From: Candidatus Binatia bacterium
Lineage (GTDB): Bacteria > Desulfobacterota > Binatia > UBA9968
Length of the DNA stretch: 57,880 nt
NCBI GenBank assembly: GCA_036504975.1
Contig: DASXUF010000089.1
Location: 1 to 57,880, forward strand
Direction of reading: 5' to 3'
Shown: positions 1 to 8,475 of the stretch, piece by piece
Position numbering within the stretch: position 1 is the stretch's first letter
Layout: every line of letters starts with the position of its first letter
Notes under the pieces: generated by a model
Database searches by the model: none
What the model was told of the DNA's origin: nothing
The model's input: only the letters and a program-made list of their open reading frames with translations
Position numbers and translations under genes: made by a program

Positions 1-1383
1 ACCGATCTCGCCCTGCTGACCGACCTGTACCAGCTCACGATGGCGCAGAGCTATTTTCAGAGCGGCAGGGTCGCGCCCTCGACCTTCAGCCTGTTCGTCC
101 GCGACTATCCGCCCAACCGCGGTTACTTTGTCGCCGCGGGCCTCAAAGACGTGCTCGATTTTCTCGAAAGCTTCTCCTTCAGCCCCGCGGCGATCGACTA
201 TCTCCACTCGACGGGCATGTTCGCCGGCGATTTTCTCGACTATCTCCAGCGTCTCCGGTTCACCGGCGAAGTCTGGGCGGTTGCCGAGGGCCGGCTCTTT
301 TTCAAGGATGAGCCGATCGTCGAGATCACCGCGCCGATCATCGAGGCGCAAATCGCCGAGACCTTCGTGATCAATCAGATCAATCTCCAATCGCTGATCG
401 CGACCAAGGCGTCGCGCTGCATCCACGCCGCCGGCGGCCGGACCGTGGTGGATTTTTCCTTGCGCCGGACGCACGGAATCGACGCCGGCATCAAGGTCGC
501 GCGAGCGAGCTACCTCGCCGGCTGCGCCGGCACCAGCAACGTCCTCGCGGGACGGAAGTACGGCATCCCCGTGGTCGGCACGATGGCCCATTCTTTTGTC
601 TCGAGCTTCGAGCACGAGATCGACGCCTTTCGCGCCTTCGTCGGAAGCTTTCCCGACAATTCGATTTTGCTGATCGATACCTACGACACGATAGCGGGAG
701 CCCAAAAAGCGGTCGAAGTCGCCCGCGAGATGGCCGCGCGCGGCCGGAAGCTCCGCGGCGTCCGCATCGACAGCGGCGATCTCGCCGCGCTGGCGCGCGC
801 CGTCCGGAAAATCTTCGACGACGCCGGCTTCCGCGACGTGAAAATCATCGGCAGCGGCGGTTTGGACGAATACGACCTGGCTGAGTTCGCCAAGGCCGAC
901 GTTCCCTATGACAGCTACGGCGTCGGAACGAAGATGGGCGTCTCCGCCGACGCGCCGTGGCTGGACATGGCCTATAAATTGGTGGAACAGAACGGCAGGC
1001 CGGTGCTGAAGCTCAGCTCCGGCAAAGCCTACTGGCCGGGTCCGAAACAGATCTTCCGTGTGGTCGACGGGCAGCGAAGATTAAAAAAGGACGTGATTGC
1101 TCTTCGCTCCGAGAAACTTCCCGGCGCCGAGCCGCTGCTCAAAAAAGTGATGGTAAACGGCAAGACTCAAGGAACCTATCCGTCGCTCAAAGAAATCCGC
1201 GAGCGTTTTCTCGCCGAGTTCGAGCTGCTCGACGAAACAACCAAAGCGATTCGAGATCCGGAGCCGTATCCCGTGGAAATCAGCCCGCGGCTCAAGCAGC
1301 TCAACGAGGAAATCTCCCGCCAGGTGACCGAAGCCGAGCTGGAACCCGCCATTCGAACACGACGCGCCGCAGGAAAAAATTAG
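1..1383 (+). CDS. pncB: nicotinate phosphoribosyltransferase, 5' end cut by window
   Basis: Makes nicotinate mononucleotide from nicotinate and PRPP in the cytoplasmic NAD salvage pathway. The frame is open from base 1 and already reads TDLALLTDLYQLTMAQ, the usual N-terminal signature of the family, so only a few codons are missing and the ATG at 40 is internal. Further family motifs are DFSLRRTHGIDAG, GTMAHSFVSSFEHE and RGVRIDSGDLAAL (phosphoribosyl/phosphate binding). About 460 residues are visible, close to full length. It is followed after about 90 bases by a transporter gene on the same strand. A nicotinamide-using relative cannot be excluded, but the sequence fits the nicotinate enzyme better. 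Confidence 0.92.
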   Translation, partial: TDLALLTDLYQLTMAQSYFQSGRVAPSTFSLFVRDYPPNRGYFVAAGLKDVLDFLESFSFSPAAIDYLHSTGMFAGDFLDYLQRLRFTGEVWAVAEGRLFFKDEPIVEITAPIIEAQIAETFVINQINLQSLIATKASRCIHAAGGRTVVDFSLRRTHGIDAGIKVARASYLAGCAGTSNVLAGRKYGIPVVGTMAHSFVSSFEHEIDAFRAFVGSFPDNSILLIDTYDTIAGAQKAVEVAREMAARGRKLRGVRIDSGDLAALARAVRKIFDDAGFRDVKIIGSGGLDEYDLAEFAKADVPYDSYGVGTKMGVSADAPWLDMAYKLVEQNGRPVLKLSSGKAYWPGPKQIFRVVDGQRRLKKDVIALRSEKLPGAEPLLKKVMVNGKTQGTYPSLKEIRERFLAEFELLDETTKAIRDPEPYPVEISPRLKQLNEEISRQVTEAELEPAIRTRRAAGKN

Positions 1384-1475
1384 GCCGAATTATTTCCCTC
1401 TCAGCTCTCAACCGCGGGCGTGTCTAAGCGCGCTACGGCTTGTTTTTTTGAGACCGTCATAGTACTCCGACCGAG

Positions 1476-3005
1476 GTGGCTAAAGAGAAAAGCGACAAAG
1501 AACCCCGGGCATTACTCGCAGGCGCGCTCGACGCGGTGGAGCGGTGGGGGAACCGGCTGCCCGACCCGCTGACGCTCTTCGCTCTCTTTGCTGTCGCCGT
1601 TCTCATCCTATCGTGGATCGCCTCAACACTCGGCGCCGCCGCCGCGCATCCGGCGACCGGCAAGACGGTTGCGGCCGTCAACCTTCTCGACCGCCAGGGC
1701 CTTCAGAACATCTTCACCAAAGCGGTGACGAATTTTACGAGCTTCGCGCCCCTCGGCACGGTACTCGTCGCCATGCTCGGCGTGGGACTTGCCGAACAGA
1801 GCGGGCTTTTCTCGGCGGCGTTGAAAGGGCTCGTGGCCGGCGTGCCGCCGTGGCTTTTGACGACTGCCTTGGTCTTCGCCGCCGTCAACGCCGATCTCGC
1901 CGTGGATGCAGGGTACGTGATCCTCATTCCGCTCGGCGCGCTTCTCTTCGCCAGCGTCGGGCGCCATCCGATCGCCGGGCTCGCCGCGGCCTTCGCCGGC
2001 GTCTCCGGAGGATTCAGCAGCAATATTTTTTTGACGCCGCTCGACCCTTTGCTCGCCGGCCTCACGCAAGAGGCCGCGCGCCTCTACGACCCCAAATATA
2101 CCGTGCCGATAACCGCCAACTACTATTTCATGATCGCATCGGCATTCCTGCAAACCGTCGTCGGCGTTTGGGTCACGATCAAGATCGTCGAGCCCAGACT
2201 TGGGCCGTATTCAGGTGCGGTGAAAGAGTCTCTGACGACCCTGGGTCGCGAGGAAAAGCGGGGACTCCTGGCGGCCGGTCTTACATTGCTCGTCGAGACG
2301 ATTGTTCTGCTCGCCCTCACGGTTCCAGCCGATGGTCTTTTGCGCGACGCCAAAGGCGGCCTCGAGCCGTTTTTCCAGGGACTGGTAGCGATCATGTCGC
2401 TCGGCTTTTTCTTTCCCGGAGTTGCCTACGGCCTCGCCGCGGGAACCATAAAGAGCGACCGCGACGCGACGAGAATGATCGGCGACACCATGGGCACGAT
2501 GGGAAGCTACATCGCCCTCGCATTCGTGGCGAGCCAGTTCATCGCCTATTTCGGCTGGTCCAATTTAGGGCTGATCACCGCCATCGGCGGCGCGGGACTG
2601 CTCAAAGCCTCCGGCCTGACCGGGATCACACTGATCGTTCTGTTCGTTCTCGTCTGCGCGCTCATCGATCTCTTTCTCGCCAGCGCGTCGGCCAAGTGGG
2701 CCGTGATCGGTCCGATCTTCGTTCCGATGTTAATGATCTTGGGTTACTCACCCGAGCTGGCGCAAGGCGCCTACCGCATCGGCGATTCGTTCACCAATAT
2801 CATTACGCCGCTCATGCCGTACATGCCGCTCATCATCACCTTCGCGCAAAAATACGAACCGAAGATCGGCCTGGGCAGCATCCTCGCGATGATGCTCCCC
2901 TATTCGATCGCGTTCGCCGTCAGTTGGACGCTGCTACTTGTCGTCTGGTTTTTGTTCGGCATCCCTCTTGGCCCCGGCGCTTCCCTGACTTATCCTCCTT
3001 CTTAG
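1476..3005 (+). CDS. AbgT-family transporter
   Basis: Integral membrane protein of 509 residues with about 12 hydrophobic segments, matching the AbgT family (p-aminobenzoyl-glutamate uptake or sulfonamide/antifolate efflux). Recognisable stretches are NRLPDPLTLFALFA near the N-terminus, the central GGFSSNIFLTPLDPLLAG and the C-terminal SASAKWAVIGPIFVPM followed by RIGDSFTNIITPLMPYMP, which line the substrate site in this family. The start is a GTG (MAKEKSDKEPRA); no strong ribosome binding site precedes it, so the exact start is uncertain. The substrate cannot be told from sequence. It stands alone between pncB and a repeat-bearing intergenic stretch. Confidence 0.88.
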   Translation: MAKEKSDKEPRALLAGALDAVERWGNRLPDPLTLFALFAVAVLILSWIASTLGAAAAHPATGKTVAAVNLLDRQGLQNIFTKAVTNFTSFAPLGTVLVAMLGVGLAEQSGLFSAALKGLVAGVPPWLLTTALVFAAVNADLAVDAGYVILIPLGALLFASVGRHPIAGLAAAFAGVSGGFSSNIFLTPLDPLLAGLTQEAARLYDPKYTVPITANYYFMIASAFLQTVVGVWVTIKIVEPRLGPYSGAVKESLTTLGREEKRGLLAAGLTLLVETIVLLALTVPADGLLRDAKGGLEPFFQGLVAIMSLGFFFPGVAYGLAAGTIKSDRDATRMIGDTMGTMGSYIALAFVASQFIAYFGWSNLGLITAIGGAGLLKASGLTGITLIVLFVLVCALIDLFLASASAKWAVIGPIFVPMLMILGYSPELAQGAYRIGDSFTNIITPLMPYMPLIITFAQKYEPKIGLGSILAMMLPYSIAFAVSWTLLLVVWFLFGIPLGPGASLTYPPS

Positions 3006-3038
3006 AACCGATATGAGCCGCCTGAAATCCCTCTTCAT

Positions 3039-3142
3039 GCTTCGACGCGCTCAGCATGAACGGAAGGTCGTCACCGACTCCACGGTCTGGTCCGTTCGCC
3101 CCTTCGATGAACTCAGGGCAGGCCCTGAGCCAGTCGAAGGGC
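3039..3142. repeat. dispersed inverted-repeat element (REP-like), copy 1
   Basis: The left arm (3039-3063, TGCTTCGACGCGCTCAGCAT then GAACGG) pairs imperfectly with a right arm beginning CCGTTCGCCCCTTCGA at 3092. Inside the right arm, CTCAGGGC and GCCCTGAG form a second perfect stem flanked by TTCGA/TCGAA. The same arms recur at 45153-45284, so this is a dispersed element. It sits just upstream of the helicase start and accounts for the in-frame extension of the helicase gene, which should not be read as protein. Confidence 0.7.
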
Positions 3143-3172
3143 GATCGGAGGAATATTACTGAGGAAACCCCT

Positions 3173-4360
3173 ATGCCATTTTCCAAACTCGGTCTCTCGC
3201 CGAAAGTCGTCGAAGGCGTTCTCGCCGCCGGCTATACCGATCCGACCCCGATCCAGCTCCGCGCGATTCCGATTGTGCTGTCGGGACGCGACCTCATCGG
3301 CTGCGCGCAAACGGGCACGGGCAAGACCGCAGCATTTGCGCTGCCGATCCTCTCGCGCCTGGCGCAGCCCGGCGCGCTCCGCGCGCTCGTGCTCGAGCCC
3401 ACGCGCGAGCTCGCCGCGCAGGTCGAGACGGCGATTCGCGATTACGGCCGCTTCACCAACCTGCGCACCACGGTCGTCTTCGGCGGCACCGGCTACGGCA
3501 AGCAAGACGAAGCGCTCAGGAAAGGCGTAGACATTCTCGTCGCGACGCCGGGTCGTCTGCTCGATCAGATGCAACGCGGCATGGTGCGGCTCGACAAGAT
3601 CGAAATTCTCGTTTTGGACGAAGCGGACCGCATGCTCGACATGGGCTTTATGCCCGACGTGCGCCGCATCGTCGAGCGCTGCCCGCGCGCGCGCCAGACG
3701 ATGCTGTTCTCCGCGACCATCCCGCCCGAGATCGAGCAGCTCTGCAAATGGGCGCTCAAGAACCCCGAGACCGTCGAGATCGGCCAGCGCCGCGCGCCCG
3801 CCGAGACCGTAACGCACGCGTTCTATCCCGTGGCGAGCGACCAGAAACAGGAATTGTTGGAAGAGCTATTAAAGCGCACCGAGTACGATCAGGTGCTGAT
3901 CTTCTGTCGCACCAAGCACGGCGCCGACCGCGTCGCGCGCAAGCTGCATCAGGAAGGCCACGCCGTCGCCGTGCTCCACTCGAACCGCACCCAGCGCGAG
4001 CGCGAGCAGGCGTTGAACGGCTTCCGCAACGGCCGCTACGAAGTCATGGTCGCCACCGACATCGCCGCGCGCGGCCTCGACGTCGAGCAGATCAGCCACG
4101 TGATCAACTTCGACGTGCCGCATCATCCCGAGGACTACGTCCACCGCATCGGCCGCACCGGCCGCGCGCTCGCCGCCGGCGACGCCTTCACCATCGTGAT
4201 CGCCGAGGACCTGCCGGAGATCGCCGCGATCGAGCGCTTCATCGGCCAGACGATTCCGCGCATCAAGCTGGAAGGCTTCCCCTACAAATACACGCGCCTG
4301 CTTGAAAAAGCGCCGCCGCCTCCGTTCGGCGCGCGCGGACGTCGGAAAAGCCGGTGGTGA
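3173..4360 (+). CDS. rhlE: DEAD-box ATP-dependent RNA helicase, RhlE type
   Basis: Unwinds RNA duplexes using ATP and probably acts in RNA turnover or ribosome maturation in the cytoplasm. All helicase motifs are present: Q motif PTPIQLRAIP (25-34), Walker A AQTGTGKT (45-52), PTRELA (77-82), TPGR, DEAD (149-152), SAT, RGLDVEQISHVINFD and HRIGRTGR. The 395-residue length, with a short basic C-terminal tail, is typical of RhlE. I place the start at the ATG at 3173 behind GAGGAAACCCCT. An in-frame ATG at 3056 lies inside the repeat element and is unlikely to be used. A 25-bp segment of this gene (4192-4216) is duplicated downstream of the next module at 5307-5331. Confidence 0.92.
   Translation: MPFSKLGLSPKVVEGVLAAGYTDPTPIQLRAIPIVLSGRDLIGCAQTGTGKTAAFALPILSRLAQPGALRALVLEPTRELAAQVETAIRDYGRFTNLRTTVVFGGTGYGKQDEALRKGVDILVATPGRLLDQMQRGMVRLDKIEILVLDEADRMLDMGFMPDVRRIVERCPRARQTMLFSATIPPEIEQLCKWALKNPETVEIGQRRAPAETVTHAFYPVASDQKQELLEELLKRTEYDQVLIFCRTKHGADRVARKLHQEGHAVAVLHSNRTQREREQALNGFRNGRYEVMVATDIAARGLDVEQISHVINFDVPHHPEDYVHRIGRTGRALAAGDAFTIVIAEDLPEIAAIERFIGQTIPRIKLEGFPYKYTRLLEKAPPPPFGARGRRKSRW
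4192..4216 (+). repeat. 25-bp direct repeat, copy within helicase gene
   Basis: This segment, CATCGTGATCGCCGAGGACC followed by TGCCG, is inside the helicase coding region. It occurs again, identical by eye, at 5307-5331 across the end of the nucleotidyltransferase gene. An exact 25-base match is far beyond chance in this window and suggests that the intervening nucleotidyltransferase module arrived by an insertion or duplication event. Confidence 0.75.
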
Positions 4361-4425
4361 GATTGAGCCGCGCCTAGAGGGGTCGGGCTGTATCGCTCCA
4401 CTGCATTGTGATAACCTGCGTGGTA

Positions 4426-4716
4426 ATGGAAAAATTCGACAGACATACCCTTGATCTCATCGCGCGGGCGGTCGTATCCGGCCGTCGTGGCCACGGAAAA
4501 AGATTGGATCGGGTCGCCGACGCGATCGCAGGACTCCTAAAAAACCGCTTGGCGGCCAGCGAGGCTCCTGGGGTCGCGCGCGCGCGCAGCAGCCATAAAT
4601 CCGACAAATCACGACTGGACCGTGAAATATTAAACTCTCTTCTCCGTCGCATCGAGAAACACCTGGCCTCACGGGTGCTGACGCAAAGCGTAAATGGCCG
4701 CTCTCAGACGCGTTGA
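4426..4716 (+). CDS. hypothetical protein upstream of nucleotidyltransferase
   Basis: A 96-residue, basic, helix-rich protein (MEKFDRHTLDLIARAVVSGR...) with no family I recognise. It ends 23 bases inside the following nucleotidyltransferase gene, which implies translational coupling. Two-gene modules in which a small basic protein precedes a nucleotidyltransferase often behave as toxin-antitoxin or abortive-infection pairs (AbiEi/AbiEii, MNT/HEPN), so an antitoxin or DNA-binding role is possible; this is inference from position. There is an alternative start at 4408. The ATG at 4426 is preferred because the extra residues (MITCVV) are unconserved-looking and neither start has a strong ribosome binding site. 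Confidence 0.5.
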   Translation: MEKFDRHTLDLIARAVVSGRRGHGKRLDRVADAIAGLLKNRLAASEAPGVARARSSHKSDKSRLDREILNSLLRRIEKHLASRVLTQSVNGRSQTR

Positions 4717-5314
4717 CCTTAACAGGTTTTTCTCGTCCTTGGCCCGCCATCTTCCTTCTGCCGCAAAATTAACTTTGACGGGCGGCGGCGAGGCCATGCT
4801 GCTTGGAGGAAGCCGACCGACTGGCGACCTCGACTTCAGCTTGGTCATGTCGGCCGGCGATCCCGCTCTCTTTTCCGAAGTTGAAGCTGCCGTGGCGATG
4901 GCATCGCGAGAAGCTGGAGTGGCGGTTCAATACTCCACAGATATCGACCGCTGGTCGCAGGTGGCGATCCCAAAGGCAAAAACGAAAACGCGCTTCTACA
5001 AACGTTTTAGTTTGCTTTCCGTTCATCTCCTCGATCCAAAATGTTGGGCCGTCTACAAGCTGGGGCGTTATCTGGATTCAGACGTCGAGGACCTGGTGAC
5101 CGTGCTAAAGCGGCAGAAAATATCTTGGTCTGGTTTGGCGCGGCTGTGTGGGGAGTGCCTTCGTTCAAGCCCGCGTTCGACTCAACTCTACCTCTTCCGC
5201 AGGCAAGTCGAGCATTTCTTCCAACAACATGGCCGAAAAGTGTGGGGGAAGAGTTTTGAAAGTGAAAGAGCCGTCGCGGTTTTCCACCGAGCCGCCAAAA
5301 TCCACTCATCGTGA
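4694..5314 (+). CDS. nucleotidyltransferase-fold protein (DUF6036/AbiEii-like)
   Basis: 206 residues. The segment TLTGGGEAMLLGGSRPTGDL (28-46), continuing into DF, matches the polymerase-beta-type nucleotidyltransferase fold: a glycine-rich turn followed by the acidic pair D45 and D47 that binds metal. LLDPKCWAVYKLGRYLDSDVEDL resembles the helical part of DUF6036 and AbiEii-type proteins, where a conserved Lys follows the catalytic sheet. Such enzymes commonly act as toxins that transfer nucleotides to RNA or protein. It overlaps the small gene before it by 23 bases. Its last codons fall inside the 25-bp repeat copied from the helicase gene. No substrate can be assigned. Confidence 0.7.
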   Translation: MAALRRVDLNRFFSSLARHLPSAAKLTLTGGGEAMLLGGSRPTGDLDFSLVMSAGDPALFSEVEAAVAMASREAGVAVQYSTDIDRWSQVAIPKAKTKTRFYKRFSLLSVHLLDPKCWAVYKLGRYLDSDVEDLVTVLKRQKISWSGLARLCGECLRSSPRSTQLYLFRRQVEHFFQQHGRKVWGKSFESERAVAVFHRAAKIHSS

Positions 5315-5331
5315 TCGCCGAGGACCTGCCG
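5307..5331 (+). repeat. 25-bp direct repeat, downstream copy
   Basis: Second copy of the helicase-internal segment at 4192-4216, spanning the nucleotidyltransferase stop codon. The sequence after it shows no further helicase similarity, so the duplicated part is limited to about 25 bases. Together with the first copy it brackets the nucleotidyltransferase pair. Confidence 0.75.
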
Positions 5332-5365
5332 CAATCAAGTTACTGAAGACCGAGCAGAGTGATTC

Positions 5366-5584
5366 ATGAGTCCGATCATCATCGAAACTCTAAGACAAGC
5401 AAAACGACTGATCGTCATCGTCGTCGGCTTCACGGTTCTTCTCGGCGGAGTCGCCATGCTGGTCTTGCCCGGCCCCGCCATTCTCGTCATTCCCCTCGGC
5501 CTGGCCATTCTCGCAACCGAACTCGTCTGGGCCCGCCGGCTGCTCAACAGAGTAAAAAGCAAAATCCAGAATATGCGACAGTGA
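5366..5584 (+). CDS. small PGPGW-family transmembrane protein
   Basis: 72 residues with one long hydrophobic region. The stretch LPGPAILVIPLGLAILATE fits the PGPGW transmembrane family, where a PGP-containing turn separates two membrane segments; the C-terminus is basic (RRLLNRVKSKIQ). Function is unknown for the family. It begins about 50 bases after the nucleotidyltransferase module and stands opposite the convergent TPR gene, whose stop lies 23 bases away. Confidence 0.7.
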   Translation: MSPIIIETLRQAKRLIVIVVGFTVLLGGVAMLVLPGPAILVIPLGLAILATELVWARRLLNRVKSKIQNMRQ

Positions 5585-5606
5585 GGAGTTTTTTGCGATG
5601 TAATGA

Positions 5607-7346
5607 TCACTGACCGAGCCTCTTGAGCTCGGCTCGCGCACCGCTCTTCGCGGTGAAGTTTGGAGGACAATCCTCTGCCGCGGCACGCAGCAACGGAACG
5701 GCTTCGGCGACTGCGCCTTTGAGAACTTTACCCTCGGCCGCGAAGAAGTTCGCTTCGCAGATCCGCTCGGATCTTTTTTTCGCGTCGACGTCTTCCGCCG
5801 CCGCATACATCGCCACCTCGTCAATCTTGCCAAGATAAAAGTTAATCACGGGGCCAGGCCAATTCTTTAGGTTGAGTCGTGGGGCGCGACTCTCCAGACC
5901 GGGTCGGCCATTTTGTCCGGCCCGCGTTTCGGCAAGATAAAGCCAAACCGCATGATACAGACTCGAAGGTTGAAGGTCGAAAGCTTTCGCGAGGTCAAGC
6001 ACCGCTGCGTCAAAACGTCCTTGATAGAAGCGCGCGCGCCCGCGGTTGCCGAACGCAGCGGCGTAATTCGGATCCAGACGAACGGCGGCGTCGTAGTCCT
6101 GGATGGCCCGGTCATAGTCGCCTCGACTGCGAAAAATGTTTCCCCGATTGCTAAAGGCCAGGGCGTAGTCGGGCTTTAACTGGATCGCCTGGTCATAGTC
6201 CGCCATCGCCCGCTCGTCATCGCCCTTGTCCCGATAAGCGATACCGCGATTGTTGAACGTCATGGCGTCGGCAGGATTCGACCGGATCGCCTCGTCATAG
6301 TCCTTTATCGCGCGGTTATAGTCCTTCTTCGCGCGATAGATGTTGCCGCGGTTGTAGAGAGCAGCCGCATACTTCGGGTTTATACGGATGGCCATTTCAT
6401 AGTCCTGCAATGCACGCTCATCATCTTTTTTCGCCGAGTAAGCGCGGGCGCGGTTAAAGTAGGCGGTCGAATAGTTGGAATCGTAAGCAATGGCGCGATC
6501 GTAATCCGCTATCGCGAGATCCGATTGTTTCTTGTCGAGGTAGGCGTTGCCGCGATTGTTGAAAGCAAAAACGTGGGTCGGATTGAGCCGTAACGCTTCA
6601 TTGTAGTCCTGAATCGCGCGGTCGTAATCCTTCTTGTCGGCGTAGGCAAGACCACGGCTGTTGAACGCGTCCGCATAGTTGGAATTCGAGCGGATCGCCT
6701 CGGCAAAGTCCTGGATGGCGCGGTCGTATTCTTTTTTCCTTCGATAACCGAGCCCGCGGTTGTAGAAGTCCTGTGCCGTCTTCGGCTGTGCGAGATGATC
6801 CCGAATATTGTAGTCGGCGAGCTCGAACGTATTGGCAGTGCTTTCGGCTTTTGTCTTGATGACATTTTTAACCCGCGGCGCATACCACAAGATCCATTCA
6901 CCGCAAATTTTATCCCGCCCCGCTCTACCGATCACATTACATTCGCAGCGGCATTCAAAGGCCTCGAAGCTGCCGGCCGCCACGGTGACGGTTTTAAAGG
7001 CGGTTGCCTCGCATGCTATTTCTACAGTCGCGCGGGTCGCCTTACTGGTCTGCGGTTGGCCCTCATACAAAGCGCCGCTCCTGTACTTCCAGATTCCACC
7101 CACGCGCAGAGGAAATTCCACGTTCAACATGATATTCCCGCTTTCGACCCTAAAGCGGTCGCCGCCGGGCTTTACGTAAATCCAGTAGTCGCCGGATTCA
7201 TGGCTCGGACGTTCGGCTACCGGTCCCTGGTAATTTCCCGTGAGTTTCTCAGGCGATGCGGTCGGGGCGCCGCCGTAAGCGACGGCACCGAGGAAAAGCG
7301 ACATTGAGACGCCCATGAACAAAGGGAAAGCTCCTCTGTTGCGCAT
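5607..7346 (-). CDS. secreted protein with DUF3108-like N-terminus and 8 TPR repeats
   Basis: 579 residues from the ATG at 7346, chosen because GGAGG lies six bases upstream; the ATG at 7373 has no such site. An N-terminal signal-like segment (LFMGVSMSLFLGAVAYGG) is followed by about 150 residues rich in beta structure. In it, AAGSFEAFECRCE and WYAPRVKNVIKTK recall DUF3108-type domains. Eight consecutive 34-residue tetratricopeptide repeats follow, with the pattern NRGxAYxxKxDYDRAIxDYD. At DNA level they form a 102-bp periodic tandem array between roughly 5.96 and 6.77 kb. The protein probably works as a periplasmic scaffold. It is monocistronic, and its partner is unknown. Confidence 0.85.
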   Translation of the reverse strand: MRNRGAFPLFMGVSMSLFLGAVAYGGAPTASPEKLTGNYQGPVAERPSHESGDYWIYVKPGGDRFRVESGNIMLNVEFPLRVGGIWKYRSGALYEGQPQTSKATRATVEIACEATAFKTVTVAAGSFEAFECRCECNVIGRAGRDKICGEWILWYAPRVKNVIKTKAESTANTFELADYNIRDHLAQPKTAQDFYNRGLGYRRKKEYDRAIQDFAEAIRSNSNYADAFNSRGLAYADKKDYDRAIQDYNEALRLNPTHVFAFNNRGNAYLDKKQSDLAIADYDRAIAYDSNYSTAYFNRARAYSAKKDDERALQDYEMAIRINPKYAAALYNRGNIYRAKKDYNRAIKDYDEAIRSNPADAMTFNNRGIAYRDKGDDERAMADYDQAIQLKPDYALAFSNRGNIFRSRGDYDRAIQDYDAAVRLDPNYAAAFGNRGRARFYQGRFDAAVLDLAKAFDLQPSSLYHAVWLYLAETRAGQNGRPGLESRAPRLNLKNWPGPVINFYLGKIDEVAMYAAAEDVDAKKRSERICEANFFAAEGKVLKGAVAEAVPLLRAAAEDCPPNFTAKSGARAELKRLGQ

Positions 7347-7453
7347 GTCGGCCTCCAATGAAGACTTTGTCATTGCGGTGGCTGCTTATGGGCGGAGTCA
7401 TACAACAACTATGGATAAAATGCCACAGCAAAGAGAGCCGGGCTGAATCAGCA

Positions 7454-7573
7454 TCACAGTTCCAACTTATTCAGCCTCAGTGCGTTGGTGATGACCGAAA
7501 CCGAGCTGAAGGTCATGGCGGCGCTGGCGATGACGGGGCTTAAGAGGATGCCGAAGAAAGGATAGAGCGCTCC
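7454..7573 (-). pseudogene. remnant of a copper P-type ATPase 3' end
   Basis: Translated on this strand, the last 39 codons read [20 protein letters not shown] and end [10 protein letters not shown] with a stop. They differ from the end of the intact ATPase at 8789-11203 at only about two residues (I for L, T for S). DNA similarity stops abruptly near 7575, where unrelated sequence begins. It is therefore the tail of a second, diverged ATPase gene, or a partial duplication, left on the far side of the nucleotidyltransferase/BrnTA module. Confidence 0.8.
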
Positions 7574-7610
7574 GCAGTTACGATAGTGCAGCGCCCCTTT
7601 AGGCGCTCGT

Positions 7611-8132
7611 CTACAGCAGCCGAGCCAGAACTTCGGCGGGAATCTTCTGGCGGAGATGAGGGTGGGCTTCAAGAAACCGCGAAATATCGGCCAGGTCCTT
7701 CTGTCGCTTGCTGGACCGACGGGCGGGATCGAGCACTGCCCAGACTTTCCCTTGAAGAACATCCTCAAGGCTGGCGACGGGCAAGCGCAGTCCAAGAACA
7801 TTGCGCACTGCGGCGCGCTCTAGAAACGCCTCATGCCGCGGATCAGTCTGAATCTGGACCCGCAGATCGGAGCCAGAGGCAGAGACTTTAAGACTATGAG
7901 CGAACCGTTCAACGTTGAACTCCTTATCCAGCAACCGCTCGGCCTTCGGGAGTTGATCCACAGCAATGACCATATCGAGATCAAGGCTTACAACCGGTTC
8001 TGCGTACGCGTTGACGCCTTGTCCGCCGAGCACGCAATAACGAATGCTGCGCTGGGTCAGCAGCTCGATCACCCGGCTCAAAAAGTCCGTTTGGTCAGCC
8101 ACCACAACTTTCCAGAAAGCTTGTGCCCGCAT
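7611..8132 (-). CDS. nucleotidyltransferase-fold protein
   Basis: 173 residues from the ATG at 8132. [20 protein letters not shown] (34-53) matches the nucleotidyltransferase signature of AbiEii/MNT-like proteins: GG, then Ala/Tyr, then the acidic pair D51 and D53. A later segment, [20 protein letters not shown] followed by KRQKDLADI, fits the usual 'DL..LK..A..DR.KD..DI' tail of this family. A GTG at 8213 would extend it by 27 residues into the end of the antitoxin-like gene; neither start has a clear ribosome binding site. It lies directly downstream of a BrnTA-like pair. A small GC-rich hairpin (7590-7607) lies just past its stop codon and may help terminate transcription. Confidence 0.72.
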   Translation of the reverse strand: MRAQAFWKVVVADQTDFLSRVIELLTQRSIRYCVLGGQGVNAYAEPVVSLDLDMVIAVDQLPKAERLLDKEFNVERFAHSLKVSASGSDLRVQIQTDPRHEAFLERAAVRNVLGLRLPVASLEDVLQGKVWAVLDPARRSSKRQKDLADISRFLEAHPHLRQKIPAEVLARLL

Positions 8133-8169
8133 AACGCAACTCGTTCGTACGAACAGGGAGGGTGGCTTA

Positions 8170-8475
8170 TCAGGCCGCAGTCCGGGGGGTTGTTCCTCGT
8201 TTGCGGAGAGCACGCTCTTTAGCCAGCATCTCGCGTAGCCACTTATTGGCTATCACCTCCGGGCTTACTCCCCGGGATTTGGCAGCCGCGTGTAATTCTC
8301 GGGCGAGTGCAGGCTCAATAGAAAAAAGATGGCGCTTGCGCTTGAGTCGAAACGACATCTCCACTTCCTCGGTTTGATCCCAGTAGTTTCCCAGGTCGTG
8401 GGCGTCCCAGAATTCTCCGGCCTGTTCGAGCGTCCGAAAGCGCTTGGGGATCGGTCCTTTCTTATTTTTTTCCAT
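8170..8475 (-). CDS. CopG-family (BrnA-like) antitoxin
   Basis: 101 residues. The N-terminal part IPKRFRTLEQAGEFWDAHDL (9-28), followed by a DQTEEVEMSFRLKRKRHLFS strand and a helix-turn-helix-like C-terminus (ARELHAAAKSRGVSPEVIAN), is the layout of the CopG_antitoxin/BrnA family: a ribbon-helix-helix protein that represses its own operon and neutralises the BrnT toxin. Its start lies 14 bases inside the toxin-like gene, the toxin-first order typical of BrnT/BrnA. Repression of the operon by the pair is the family norm, but no operator is obvious here. Confidence 0.75.
   Translation of the reverse strand: MEKNKKGPIPKRFRTLEQAGEFWDAHDLGNYWDQTEEVEMSFRLKRKRHLFSIEPALARELHAAAKSRGVSPEVIANKWLREMLAKERALRKRGTTPRTAA

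Noticed and set aside
1544..3016. A 490-codon frame overlapping the AbgT-type transporter in another frame
   Set aside because: Arg/Asp-rich shadow of the transporter gene without domain similarity; the transporter frame shows membrane helices and family motifs.
3056..3172. N-terminal extension of the RhlE helicase
   Set aside because: The segment is a dispersed palindromic repeat also present at 45153-45284, and the ATG at 3173 gives the standard RhlE N-terminus.
5960..6770. Regularly spaced repeats that might suggest a CRISPR array
   Set aside because: The period is 102 bp and the repeats encode TPR units in frame; repeats are degenerate and there are no unique spacers.
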